64,000 nt of DNA, from assembly GCF_000772045.1 (NCBI RefSeq), contig NZ_CP009754.1, positions 620,001 to 684,000 on the forward strand. Reading direction: 5' to 3'. Both the position numbers and the translations under genes were made by a program. The stretch comes from Streptomyces sp. CCM_MD2014 (lineage in GTDB: Bacteria; Actinomycetota; Actinomycetes; Streptomycetales; Streptomycetaceae). The notes beneath the pieces are model-generated. The model did not search any database. It was not told the origin of the DNA and was given only the letters and a program-made list of their open reading frames with translations. Below are positions 36,541 through 43,769 of this stretch, piece after piece. Position 1 is the first letter of the stretch; every line of letters begins with the position of its first letter.

Positions 36541-36936
36541 ATGACCAGCACCGTGGAACTCACCAAGGAGAACTTCGACCAGACGGTCACGGACAACGAG
36601 TTCGTGCTGATCGACTTCTGGGCGGAGTGGTGCGGTCCGTGCAAGCAGTTCGGCCCGGTCTACGAGAAGGCCGCCGAGGCCAACCCGGACCTGGTGTTCG
36701 GCAAGGTGGACACCGAGGCGCAGCCCGAGCTGGCGCAGGCCTTCGGCATCCAGTCGATTCCGACGCTGATGATCGTGCGGGACCAGGTGGCCGTGTTCGC
36801 GCAGCCGGGCGCGCTGCCGGAGGCGGCCCTCACGGACGTGATCAGCCAGGCCCGGAAGCTGGACATGGACGAGGTCCGCAAGGCGGTCGCCGAGCAGCAG
36901 GCGCAGGCCGGGCAGAACGGCCAGGAAGGCCAGTAG
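36541..36936 (+). CDS. trxA: Thioredoxin
   Basis: A 131-residue thioredoxin with active site DFWAEWCGPCKQFGPVYEKA (WCGPC at about 30-34), cis-proline loop QSIPTLMIV, and a C-terminal Gln-rich extension of about 20 residues (AEQQAQAGQNGQEGQ) beyond the normal end. It reduces cytoplasmic disulfides using thioredoxin reductase. A SigR-type promoter precedes it, and AAGAGGGA supports the ATG. Convergent with the LacI gene at 36956. Confidence 0.95.
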   Translation: MTSTVELTKENFDQTVTDNEFVLIDFWAEWCGPCKQFGPVYEKAAEANPDLVFGKVDTEAQPELAQAFGIQSIPTLMIVRDQVAVFAQPGALPEAALTDVISQARKLDMDEVRKAVAEQQAQAGQNGQEGQ

Positions 36937-36955
36937 CGGGCGGGTCGGCCGCCGG

Positions 36956-37990
36956 TCAGCTCGACTCCCGGTGCACCACCGTCGCGCCCAGCACCTTGTG
37001 GCGCTCGGGCGGGGCGGCGGGGTCCTGCACGGCCCGGTCGACGAGTGCGGCCAGGTCACGGCCCGCGGGCAGCTCCAGGTGGACGGTGCTCAGCCGGGGC
37101 CGCAGCAGCCTGCCGAGCATCAGGTCGTCGGCGCCGATCACGGCGGCGTCGCCGGGGATGCCGAGGCCCTCGTCCTGAAGGGCCCGCATCAGCAGCATCG
37201 CGTACTCGTCGTTGTACGCGAACACCGCGTCCAGCCCGAGGGGACGCCAGCGCGCCGCGAGGCGGGCGGCGTCCCCTTCGTCGTAGGCGAGGGGCAGCTC
37301 GGTGACGGTGGCGTCGGTGCCGGAGACGGCCTCGCGGGCGCCCGCGAGGCGCGGTGCCGAGAAGACGTCGAGGCCGCGTTCCGCCGGCACGACGACGCCG
37401 ATGCGGCGGCGTCCGCGGTCGTACAGGTGGCGGGTGGCGCCGCGGCCGACGCCCTCCTGGTCGGTGAGCAGGGCGTGCGCTCCGTCGACCGCCTCGGGAC
37501 CGAGGGTGAGGACCGCCCGGGCGCCGGAGCGTTTGAGGATCTGCACCCCCCGCGGGCCGAGGTCGGAGCCGGGGGCGAGGACGGCTACCGGGCGCAGCTC
37601 GGCCCAGGCGCGGGCGGCCTCGTCGCCGTGCACGCCGACGGTGCCGTGCTGCACGACGGTGTAGTCCAGGCGGCCAAGCGCCCACTGGAGTTCGGTGAGG
37701 AAGCGGTTGTAGAGCGGGCCGGCGGGGAAGGACGGCGCCGGCATCAGGACCATGCGGCTGTGTCCGGCGCGCAGTGAGCGGGCGGCGGCGTGCGGAACGT
37801 ATCCGAGTTCCCGGGCGGCCTCGCGGACGCGGCGGCGGGTGGGTTCGCTGATCCGTACGGCGTCGGCGTTGTTGAGTACGTAGGAGACGGTCGCGCGCGA
37901 GACGCCGGCCAGGCGGGCCACATCGGCGCTCGTGGGGGCGGAGCGCGGTGCGGGGGGCTCGGGGGCCGGCTGATTCGGTATCTGCACCAT
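36956..37990 (-). CDS. LacI-family transcriptional regulator
   Basis: A 344-residue regulator: helix-turn-helix TSADVARLAGVSRATVSYVL with hinge YVPHAAARSLRAGHSRMVLM, then a sensor domain (VFAYNDEYAMLLMRALQDEG; VIGADDLMLGRLLRPRLSTV). Unlike the repressor at 13448 it has no sugar genes beside it, so its target is probably elsewhere or its own promoter. The start could be 37990 or 38002; neither has a good ribosome site. Confidence 0.87.
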   Translation of the reverse strand: MVQIPNQPAPEPPAPRSAPTSADVARLAGVSRATVSYVLNNADAVRISEPTRRRVREAARELGYVPHAAARSLRAGHSRMVLMPAPSFPAGPLYNRFLTELQWALGRLDYTVVQHGTVGVHGDEAARAWAELRPVAVLAPGSDLGPRGVQILKRSGARAVLTLGPEAVDGAHALLTDQEGVGRGATRHLYDRGRRRIGVVVPAERGLDVFSAPRLAGAREAVSGTDATVTELPLAYDEGDAARLAARWRPLGLDAVFAYNDEYAMLLMRALQDEGLGIPGDAAVIGADDLMLGRLLRPRLSTVHLELPAGRDLAALVDRAVQDPAAPPERHKVLGATVVHRESS

Positions 37991-38062
37991 GACGTACGGC
38001 ATCCTGACAGAGGCCGGACGCGGGGCGGCGGGCGGGGCAACATCGGCCGCCCCGGAGGGAGT

Positions 38063-38767
38063 TCAGGCCGTCGGCTCGGTGGCCGGGGACTCGCTCCCCC
38101 GGGCCGGGGATTCGGTGCGGGTGACGCGTGCGACCAGGTCGAGCCAGCCCGCCCGCACGCGTTCCGTGGGCAGCCCGCGCTGCTCGGTGAGGTGATGGAT
38201 CAGGGGAGCGTCGAGGTAGGCCATCAGGGTGTGCGCCAGAAGCTCGCAGTCGGCGTCCGGCACGGCCTCCCGCAGCAGCAGTGTCACGTGTTGGTGCAGG
38301 AATCGGCGCGGGGGAAAGGCGTGGCGTCGCTCGGCGCTGGGCTCCCCGGCCAGGAGCAGCTCGAGTTTGTCGACGGAGCGGTCCAGCAGCGCGCAGCCGA
38401 AGGCCCGCAGCCGCTCCACCGGCGGTGCGCCGGGACCCAGCGGCGGCGGACCGCTCAGGAGCGCGGCCTGGAACTTGCGCTCGGAGTGGTCGAGGAGCGC
38501 CGCGAGCAGTCCCGTGCGGTCGCCGAAGCGGCGGAAGACCGTGCCCTTGCCCACGCAGGCCGCCGTGGCCACCGCCTCCATGGTGAGGGCGGCCGCGCCG
38601 TGCTCGGCGACCAGACGCTCGGCGGCCTCCAGGAGGCGGGCGCGGTTGCGCGCGGCGTCGGCGCGCAGGCAGGGCTCGTCCTCGTCGATCCCGGTGCCGA
38701 GCTGCAGCAGCTCAAGCGGACCGACGTTCTCCTGGGGTCGGGGGAAGGGCGGCAGGGCGGCGGACAT
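38063..38767 (-). CDS. TetR-family repressor
   Basis: A 234-residue TetR regulator. The DNA-binding domain (about 40-90) reads RLLEAAERLVAEHGAAALTM, then EAVATAACVGKGTVFRRFGD; the remainder is a helical ligand domain. A long 36-residue N-terminal extension precedes the HTH. Divergent from the FMN reductase gene; the gap holds two GGACC-n2-GGTCC palindromes, the likely operators. Start at MSAALPP (38767) is preferred over 38785. Confidence 0.88.
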   Translation of the reverse strand: MSAALPPFPRPQENVGPLELLQLGTGIDEDEPCLRADAARNRARLLEAAERLVAEHGAAALTMEAVATAACVGKGTVFRRFGDRTGLLAALLDHSERKFQAALLSGPPPLGPGAPPVERLRAFGCALLDRSVDKLELLLAGEPSAERRHAFPPRRFLHQHVTLLLREAVPDADCELLAHTLMAYLDAPLIHHLTEQRGLPTERVRAGWLDLVARVTRTESPARGSESPATEPTA

Positions 38768-38798
38768 GAAGCCAGCGTAAAGCATCGGGAAGAAAACT

Positions 38799-38810
38799 GG
38801 ACCGCGGTCC
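38799..38810. promoter_or_regulatory. TetR operator 1
   Basis: GGACCGCGGTCC is a perfect 12-bp palindrome in the 140-nt gap between the tetR-type and FMN reductase genes, 31 nt before the regulator's start. A matching site lies 35 bp away. Confidence 0.7.
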
Positions 38811-38832
38811 GCTTGGGATGTTAGAAATTAAA

Positions 38833-38846
38833 CGGACCCCGGTCCG
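38833..38846. promoter_or_regulatory. TetR operator 2
   Basis: CGGACCCCGGTCCG repeats the GGACC-n2-GGTCC pattern, 35 bp centre to centre from operator 1 and 61 nt before the FMN reductase ATG. Both sites are preceded by AAAC-type AT-rich bases, unusual here, probably promoter elements. Confidence 0.7.
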
Positions 38847-38907
38847 GATCGTTGCCCGCAGGGTTTCGACCCGCCCGTCACCATCTGTTCCAGTAGTGGG
38901 AGTACTC

Positions 38908-39471
38908 ATGTCTGTCCGCATCCTCGCGCTCGTCGGCAGCCTTCGCGCCGGTTCGCACAACCGCCAGCTCGCCGAGGCGGCCGTCAAGTTCGCGCCGGAG
39001 GGCGCCGAGGTCCAGCTGTTCGAGGGCCTCGCCGAGATTCCCTTCTACAACGAGGACATCGACGTCGAGGGCAGCGTCCCGGCCGCCGCCGCGAAGCTGC
39101 GCGAGGCCGCGCAGGGCGCGCAGGCCTTCCTACTCTTCACGCCGGAGTACAACGGCACCATCCCGGCCGTTCTGAAGAACGCCATCGACTGGCTGTCCCG
39201 TCCCTTCGGCGCCGGCGCCTTCACCGGCAAGCCGGTCGCCGTGGTCGGCACCGCCTTCGGCCAGTACGGCGGCGTGTGGGCGCAGGACGAGGCCCGCAAG
39301 GCCGTGGGCATCGCCGGCGGCAAGGTGATCGAGGACCTCAAGCTGTCCATCCCCGGTTCGGTGACCCGCTTCGCCGAGACCCACCCGGCGGACGACGCCG
39401 AGGTCGCCGCGCAGCTGACCGAGGTCGTCGCCCGGCTGCACGGTCACGCGGACGAGGCCCTCGCCGCCTGA
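38908..39471 (+). CDS. NADPH-dependent FMN reductase
   Basis: A 187-residue flavodoxin-fold reductase. The FMN phosphate loop is VGSLRAGSHNRQLAEAA and the second flavin motif FTPEYNGTIPAVLKNAIDWL (the PEYN motif), with VAVVGTAFGQYGGVWAQ. Family members reduce FMN, quinones, azo dyes or chromate with NADPH. ATG at 38908 is chosen for GGGAGT upstream. Divergent from and probably repressed by the TetR protein. Confidence 0.92.
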   Translation: MSVRILALVGSLRAGSHNRQLAEAAVKFAPEGAEVQLFEGLAEIPFYNEDIDVEGSVPAAAAKLREAAQGAQAFLLFTPEYNGTIPAVLKNAIDWLSRPFGAGAFTGKPVAVVGTAFGQYGGVWAQDEARKAVGIAGGKVIEDLKLSIPGSVTRFAETHPADDAEVAAQLTEVVARLHGHADEALAA

Positions 39472-39478
39472 CCGGCAC

Positions 39479-39538
39479 GGCCTGACGCACGAAGGGACCG
39501 GAGCTCGCGCGAGCTCCGGTCCCTTCGTGCGTCAGGCC
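39479..39538. terminator. 60-bp perfect palindrome, bidirectional terminator
   Basis: Positions 39479-39508 are the exact reverse complement of 39509-39538, checked base by base: 30-bp arms with no spacer. It lies between the convergent FMN reductase (ends 39471) and LysR gene, and its right arm includes the LysR stop codon at 39532-39534. It should form a very stable hairpin in RNA from either side. Confidence 0.9.
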
Positions 39539-40437
39539 ACCGCGGCGGCGGCCAGGGTGCGCAGTTCCTCGAGGGCGACCGCGACCGCCGCGCGCCGGTG
39601 GCCACCGGCGCGCGTGCAGGTCATCAGCTTGCGGTGGGGCCGGTTGGCGCAGGGCACCCGGACGACCGGCAGCTCGGGGGTCAACCGGGCGAGCCGGGGG
39701 ACCAGGGCGACGCCGAGCCCGTTGGCGACCAGGTGGGCGGTGACGTTCCAGTCCACCGTGTGATGGACCACGTCGGGGGTGAACCCGGCGGCACCGCACG
39801 CCGACATGATGTGCGTCCGGCAGGGCGTCTGCGGCATCGGCGCGATCCAGGCCTCGTGCGCCGCGTCGGCGAGGTCGGCCACGTCCCGCCCGGCCAGCGG
39901 ATGGTCCGCGGGGACGACCAGGTCGAACGGTTCGTCCAGCAGCGGCCGCTGGTCGAAGCGCGCGTCGGCCGACGGCGGGCTGGAAGGGGTCGCCTCCACC
40001 ACCGCCAGGTCGCTCTCCCCCTCGAAGAGCAGGTCGAAGCTCTCCACCACCTCGACCTCGCGGATCCGCACCGACAGCCGCGGGCACCGCTCGCGCAGCC
40101 GCGCCGCCATCGGGGCCAGCAAGACGCAGACGGCCACCGGGAACCCCGTCACCCGCAGCGGCCCGGCCGGCACCCCCTCCCCCGCCCGCAGCTCCAGCTC
40201 GGCCTCGTCCCAGCGGGCCTCGATCGCGTCGGCATGTCCCAGCAGGCTCTCCGCGGCCGGGGTGAGCCGCACCCCGCGCCCCTGCGGCTCCAGCAGGTCG
40301 ACGCCCAGGTCCCGGGACAGCTGCCGGATCTGCTGCGAGGCGGCGGAGGTGGTGAAGTGGAGGGCGCGGGCCGCCGCGGTGACGGTGCCGTAGTGGGCGA
40401 CGGCCCGCAGCACGTGCAGCCTGCGCAGATCAATCAT
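39532..40437 (-). CDS. LysR-family transcriptional regulator
   Basis: A 301-residue LysR protein: N-terminal winged helix (DLRRLHVLRAVAHYGTVTAA, then ARALHFTTSAASQQIRQLSR) and a two-lobed effector domain (LRVTGFPVAVCVLLAPMAAR; VVPADHPLAGRDVADLADAA). The effector is unknown. MIDLRRL at 40437 is the start; TGAAG-n6-CTTCA overlaps it. Divergent from a tiny zinc-ribbon gene, its possible target. Its last codons lie in the 60-bp palindrome. Confidence 0.88.
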   Translation of the reverse strand: MIDLRRLHVLRAVAHYGTVTAAARALHFTTSAASQQIRQLSRDLGVDLLEPQGRGVRLTPAAESLLGHADAIEARWDEAELELRAGEGVPAGPLRVTGFPVAVCVLLAPMAARLRERCPRLSVRIREVEVVESFDLLFEGESDLAVVEATPSSPPSADARFDQRPLLDEPFDLVVPADHPLAGRDVADLADAAHEAWIAPMPQTPCRTHIMSACGAAGFTPDVVHHTVDWNVTAHLVANGLGVALVPRLARLTPELPVVRVPCANRPHRKLMTCTRAGGHRRAAVAVALEELRTLAAAAVA

Positions 40438-40452
40438 GAAGTACACGCTTCA
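40437..40452. promoter_or_regulatory. Inverted repeat at the lysR-type start
   Basis: TGAAGTACACGCTTCA, an inverted repeat of TGAAG with a 6-nt spacer, overlaps the first codon of the LysR gene. LysR proteins bind such imperfect T-n11-A type sites, so this may be an autoregulatory site. Confidence 0.45.
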
Positions 40453-40550
40453 CGGTGGAGTCCGTAAAGTCAACCTGGACGTGAACGGATGCGTGGCCGC
40501 ACCCTGGTCAGTGGCGCCACGGTGGGATCGATGTCCCACAGCGGCCTTCC

Positions 40551-40617
40551 GACGCACCACCGACCCCTGACGCATCACTGCCGCATACGCAACGCTGCCC
40601 CTGACGCACCACCGACC
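40551..40617. repeat. 15-bp direct repeats in the lysR/zinc-ribbon gap
   Basis: GACGCACCACCGACC occurs at 40551-40565 and again at 40603-40617, with a related CTGACGCATCAC between. They lie just before the small zinc-ribbon gene and may be regulatory. Confidence 0.5.
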
Positions 40618-40630
40618 ACGAGGAGTCGCC

Positions 40631-40834
40631 ATGCCCAGCACGACCGGTGTCGTCTGCCCGCACTGCGGGTGGCCCGACAGCGCCGAACCCTTCCAGGTGC
40701 TGTCCGCCCACCCCACCGGCGCGGGCGGCACCCTGTGGACCCGCTGCGCATGTGGTTCCCTCCAGGCCCGCCTCGTCGACGAGCACGGCAGCCGGGTGGT
40801 CTCGCGCGGCAGGCCCACACCGGCGGGCTGCTGA
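40631..40834 (+). CDS. Small zinc-ribbon-like protein
   Basis: A 67-residue protein with a CPHCGW knuckle (residues 9-14) and a second CAC motif (39-41) around LWTRCACGS, consistent with a partial Cys4/Cys3 zinc ribbon. No enzyme domain. GAGGAG lies 5 nt before the ATG, supporting real translation. Function unknown; divergent from the LysR gene. Confidence 0.7.
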   Translation: MPSTTGVVCPHCGWPDSAEPFQVLSAHPTGAGGTLWTRCACGSLQARLVDEHGSRVVSRGRPTPAGC

Positions 40835-40900
40835 CGCGCTGCCAGGAGGCGCGCGAGACGCTCGACCGTCCGCGGGTGGGACCGGTTCCGTGGGCAGGCC

Positions 40901-41854
40901 TCACGCCCGCCCACGTCGCCGCGTGACCCACAGGCTCGTCGCCGTGGTGACCGCGAGGACGAGCACGATGAACCCGAGCGAGAACGGGATGCCGATCTCG
41001 GGCACGTGGACGCCGGACTCGTGCAGGGCGTGCAGCACCAGCTTGACGCCGATGAAGCCCAGGATCACGGACAGGCCGTACGAGAGGTGCACCAGCTTCT
41101 TCAGCAGGCCGCCGATGAGGAAGTACAGCTGGCGCAGGCCCATCAGGGCGAACGCGTTGGCCGTGAACACGATGTACGGGTCCTGGGTCAGCCCGTAGAT
41201 GGCGGGGATGGAGTCCAGGGCGAACAGGACGTCGGTGAACCCGATGGCGAGCATCACGACCAGCATCGGGGTCATGACCCGCCTGCCGTTCTCCTCGACC
41301 CACAGTCTGGTGCCGTGGTACCGGTCGGCGACGCCGAAGCGCCGCTCGATCGACTTCAGCAGCTTGTTCTCCTCGTACTCCTCCTGCTCGAGCCCGCCCT
41401 TGCGGGCGTCCTGGATCAGTTTCCAGGCGGTCCAGATCAGGAAGGCGCCGAAGAGGTAGAAGACCCAGGAGAAGGCGGAGATCATCGCCGCACCGGCCGC
41501 GATGAACGCGGCGCGCAGGACGAGGGCCACCAGGACGCCGACCATCAGCACCCGTTGCTGGTACTGCGAGGGCACCGCGAACTTCGCCATGATCAGGACG
41601 AAGACGAAGAGGTTGTCCACGCTGAGCGACTTCTCGGTGATGTAGCCGGCGAAGAACTCGCCGCCCGGGCCGCCGCCGCGGAACACGAGCAGCCCCGCCC
41701 CGAACAGACAGGCCAGCACCACCCAGACGGCCGTCCAGATCCCGGCCTCCCGCAGCGACACGTCGTGCGGCCTGCGGCCGATGAAGAAATCGGCGGCGAC
41801 GAGGACGCACAGGGCCGCGACGGTCAGCAGCCAGACGCTGAGGGAGACGTTCAC
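40901..41854 (-). CDS. TerC-family integral membrane protein
   Basis: A 317-residue membrane protein of the TerC/Alx family, with about nine helices. Typical blocks are EFFAGYITEKSLSVDNLFVF (conserved acidic and Asn residues in a helix), LFGAFLIWTAWKL and IGFTDVLFALDSIPAIYGLT. The family exports Mn2+ or loads metals on secreted proteins and is linked to tellurium resistance. GTG at 41854 has GAGGAGC just upstream. Divergent from the pyruvyl transferase-like gene. Confidence 0.9.
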   Translation of the reverse strand: MNVSLSVWLLTVAALCVLVAADFFIGRRPHDVSLREAGIWTAVWVVLACLFGAGLLVFRGGGPGGEFFAGYITEKSLSVDNLFVFVLIMAKFAVPSQYQQRVLMVGVLVALVLRAAFIAAGAAMISAFSWVFYLFGAFLIWTAWKLIQDARKGGLEQEEYEENKLLKSIERRFGVADRYHGTRLWVEENGRRVMTPMLVVMLAIGFTDVLFALDSIPAIYGLTQDPYIVFTANAFALMGLRQLYFLIGGLLKKLVHLSYGLSVILGFIGVKLVLHALHESGVHVPEIGIPFSLGFIVLVLAVTTATSLWVTRRRGRA

Positions 41855-41918
41855 CGGTGCTCCTCGTGCGGGGACGGGGTCGCGTGCGGGGTGGTTCCTG
41901 ATCAGGGTGTTTCCGGCA

Positions 41919-41982
41919 TGCCGGGCAGGCAACCCGGCACCGTGCGCGGCACACCGCGCGGCCGGACCGGCGCGCGCGCCGG
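41919..41982. other. Two hairpins in the TerC divergent region
   Basis: TGCCGGG (41919-41925) pairs with CCCGGCA (41933-41939), and CCGGCGCGCGCGCCGG (41967-41982) is a perfect 16-bp palindrome. Both lie in the 155-nt gap before the gene at 42010; no function can be assigned. Confidence 0.45.
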
Positions 41983-42009
41983 CCGACTCCGACGTGACGG
42001 GAGTTACGG

Positions 42010-43755
42010 ATGACTCTTCGGCCCTCGCATCCGCACTCCGCCCGCCGAGGCCCGCGCATCGGCGTCCTGGGCTCCTACGGCGGCTTCAACACCGGCGACG
42101 AGGCGATCCTGACCTGCGTACTGAGCTGTCTGCGCGCCCGGCGCCCGGACGCGCACCTGGTCGTCCTGAGCCGGAACGCCGAGCACACCCTCGCCCATCA
42201 CCCCGACGCGGACGAGGTGGTGCCCTGGGAGGGGGTGAGCCGCAACCACGTCCTGGACGTGCTGCCCGGCCTGGAGCTGCTGGTGCTGGGCGGTGGAGGC
42301 ATCCTCTACGACGGCGAGGCGCGGCGCTATCTGCGGTTGGTGCGCGCCGCGCAGATCCGGCGCGTGCCCACCTTCGCCTACGCCGTCGGCGCCGGGCCCC
42401 TCACGGACGCCGAGGACCGGGACGCGGTGCGCACGGTGCTGGCGGAGATGGACGATGTGGTGGTGCGGGACGAGGAGTCGCGGCTGGTGCTCGAGGAGGT
42501 CGGCCTGGAGCGGGAGGTCACGGTCACCGCGGACCCGGCGCTGCTGCTGGCCCCGGAGCCGTTCACCGAGGCGATGATGCGGGAGGAGGGCATACCGTCC
42601 GGCGCCCGGCTGGTGGGGATGTCGGTGCGCGAGCCGGGGCGGGCGGCCGAGAAGCTGGACGAGGGCGACTACCACGCCCTGCTCGCCGACGTCGCCGACT
42701 TCCTGGTCCGCCGGCTGGACGCGCGCGTGGTGTTCCTGCCGATGGAGCGCCACGACGTACGGCACGCGCACGCCGTGCTGTCCCACATGACCGCCCCGGA
42801 CCAGGGCCGCATCCTGCACGGCGACTACAGCCCGGGGCAGGTGCTCGGCTTCATGCGCCACCTCGACGTGGCCGTGGGCATGCGGCTGCACTTCGTGATC
42901 TTCGCCGCGCTCACCGGCGTGCCGGTGCTGCCGCTGCCGTACTCCGGCAAGGTCTTCGACTTCGCGCGCCGGCTGGGCGCCCCGGCCCTGGTGGGGGTGG
43001 CGCGGGAGCAGGCCGGGCTGCTGCTCGCGGAGGTGGACCGGCTCTGGGACGAGTATCCGCAACGCCGGGACGACCTCGGGGCCCGGATGGCGGAGCTGTC
43101 GGCGTCGGCCCGGGAGACCTGCGAGCGATGCGGGGCCCTGCTCGACCGGATCGGCGCCGCGCGCGACACGGCCGGCGACACGGCGCCGGCTGCGGGGTCG
43201 GCTGCCGCATCGGCCGCCGAGGGCACGACGAGCGGCGGCCCGGCGGGCGGCCGGCTGTCGGGCGACGGGCCGGCGGACGGCAGCCCGCCGGACGACGACC
43301 TGACGGGTGACCGGCCTGCGGACGGCAACCCCACGGACAGCGACCGGGCGGATGACAACCCCTCGGACCACACCCCCGCGGACGGCAGCCCGCCGGACGA
43401 CGACCTGACGGGTGACCGGCCCGCGGACGGCAGCCCGCCGGACGACGACCTGACGGGTGACCGGCCCGCGGACGGCAACCCGCCGGACGACGACCGGGCG
43501 GATGACAACCCCTCGGACCACACCCCCGCGGACGGCAACCCGCCGGACGACGACCTGACGGGTGACCGGCCTGCGGACGGCAACCCGCCGGACGACGACC
43601 GGGCGGATGACAACCCCTCGGACCACACCCCCGCGGACGGCAGCCCCGCGGACGGCGACCCGGCCGGCGGCGGCCCCACGGGGGACGGCCTCGTCGACGG
43701 CGGCCCGGCGGACGGCAGGTCGTACCGGGCCGAGCCGCGGCCGTTGAGTGCCTGA
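42010..43755 (+). CDS. Polysaccharide pyruvyl transferase-family protein with acidic repeat tail
   Basis: A 581-residue protein. Residues about 15-370 are a polysaccharide pyruvyl transferase (CsaB-like) domain: RIGVLGSYGGFNTGDEAILT, LVLGGGGILYDGEARR, TFAYAVGAGPL and MRLHFVIFAALTGVPVLPLP (the GMRLH motif). Such enzymes add ketal pyruvate to wall or exopolysaccharides. Residues about 395-581 are a Pro-, Gly-, Asp-rich disordered tail built from in-frame repeats (43276-43635). GGGAG lies 6 nt before the ATG. A flavoprotein gene follows 14 nt later, likely co-transcribed. Confidence 0.85.
   Translation: MTLRPSHPHSARRGPRIGVLGSYGGFNTGDEAILTCVLSCLRARRPDAHLVVLSRNAEHTLAHHPDADEVVPWEGVSRNHVLDVLPGLELLVLGGGGILYDGEARRYLRLVRAAQIRRVPTFAYAVGAGPLTDAEDRDAVRTVLAEMDDVVVRDEESRLVLEEVGLEREVTVTADPALLLAPEPFTEAMMREEGIPSGARLVGMSVREPGRAAEKLDEGDYHALLADVADFLVRRLDARVVFLPMERHDVRHAHAVLSHMTAPDQGRILHGDYSPGQVLGFMRHLDVAVGMRLHFVIFAALTGVPVLPLPYSGKVFDFARRLGAPALVGVAREQAGLLLAEVDRLWDEYPQRRDDLGARMAELSASARETCERCGALLDRIGAARDTAGDTAPAAGSAAASAAEGTTSGGPAGGRLSGDGPADGSPPDDDLTGDRPADGNPTDSDRADDNPSDHTPADGSPPDDDLTGDRPADGSPPDDDLTGDRPADGNPPDDDRADDNPSDHTPADGNPPDDDLTGDRPADGNPPDDDRADDNPSDHTPADGSPADGDPAGGGPTGDGLVDGGPADGRSYRAEPRPLSA
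43276..43635 (+). repeat. In-frame coding minisatellite, order A-B-A-A-B-A-B
   Basis: Two unit types alternate: A is 45 bp (DGSPPDDDLTGDRPA) and B is 60 bp (DGNPPDDDRADDNPSDHTPA). A occupies 43276-43320, 43381-43425, 43426-43470 and 43531-43575; B occupies 43321-43380 (diverged), 43471-43530 and 43576-43635. All lengths are multiples of three, and copies are nearly identical at DNA level, so expansion by recombination or slippage looks recent. Confidence 0.93.
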
Positions 43756-43769
43756 CCCGGAGGTCTGCG

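Noticed and set aside
43276..43635. Regular repeats resembling a CRISPR array
   Set aside because: Units are directly adjacent with no unique spacers, have lengths of 45 and 60 bp, remain in frame and encode a continuous acidic tail. No cas genes are near.
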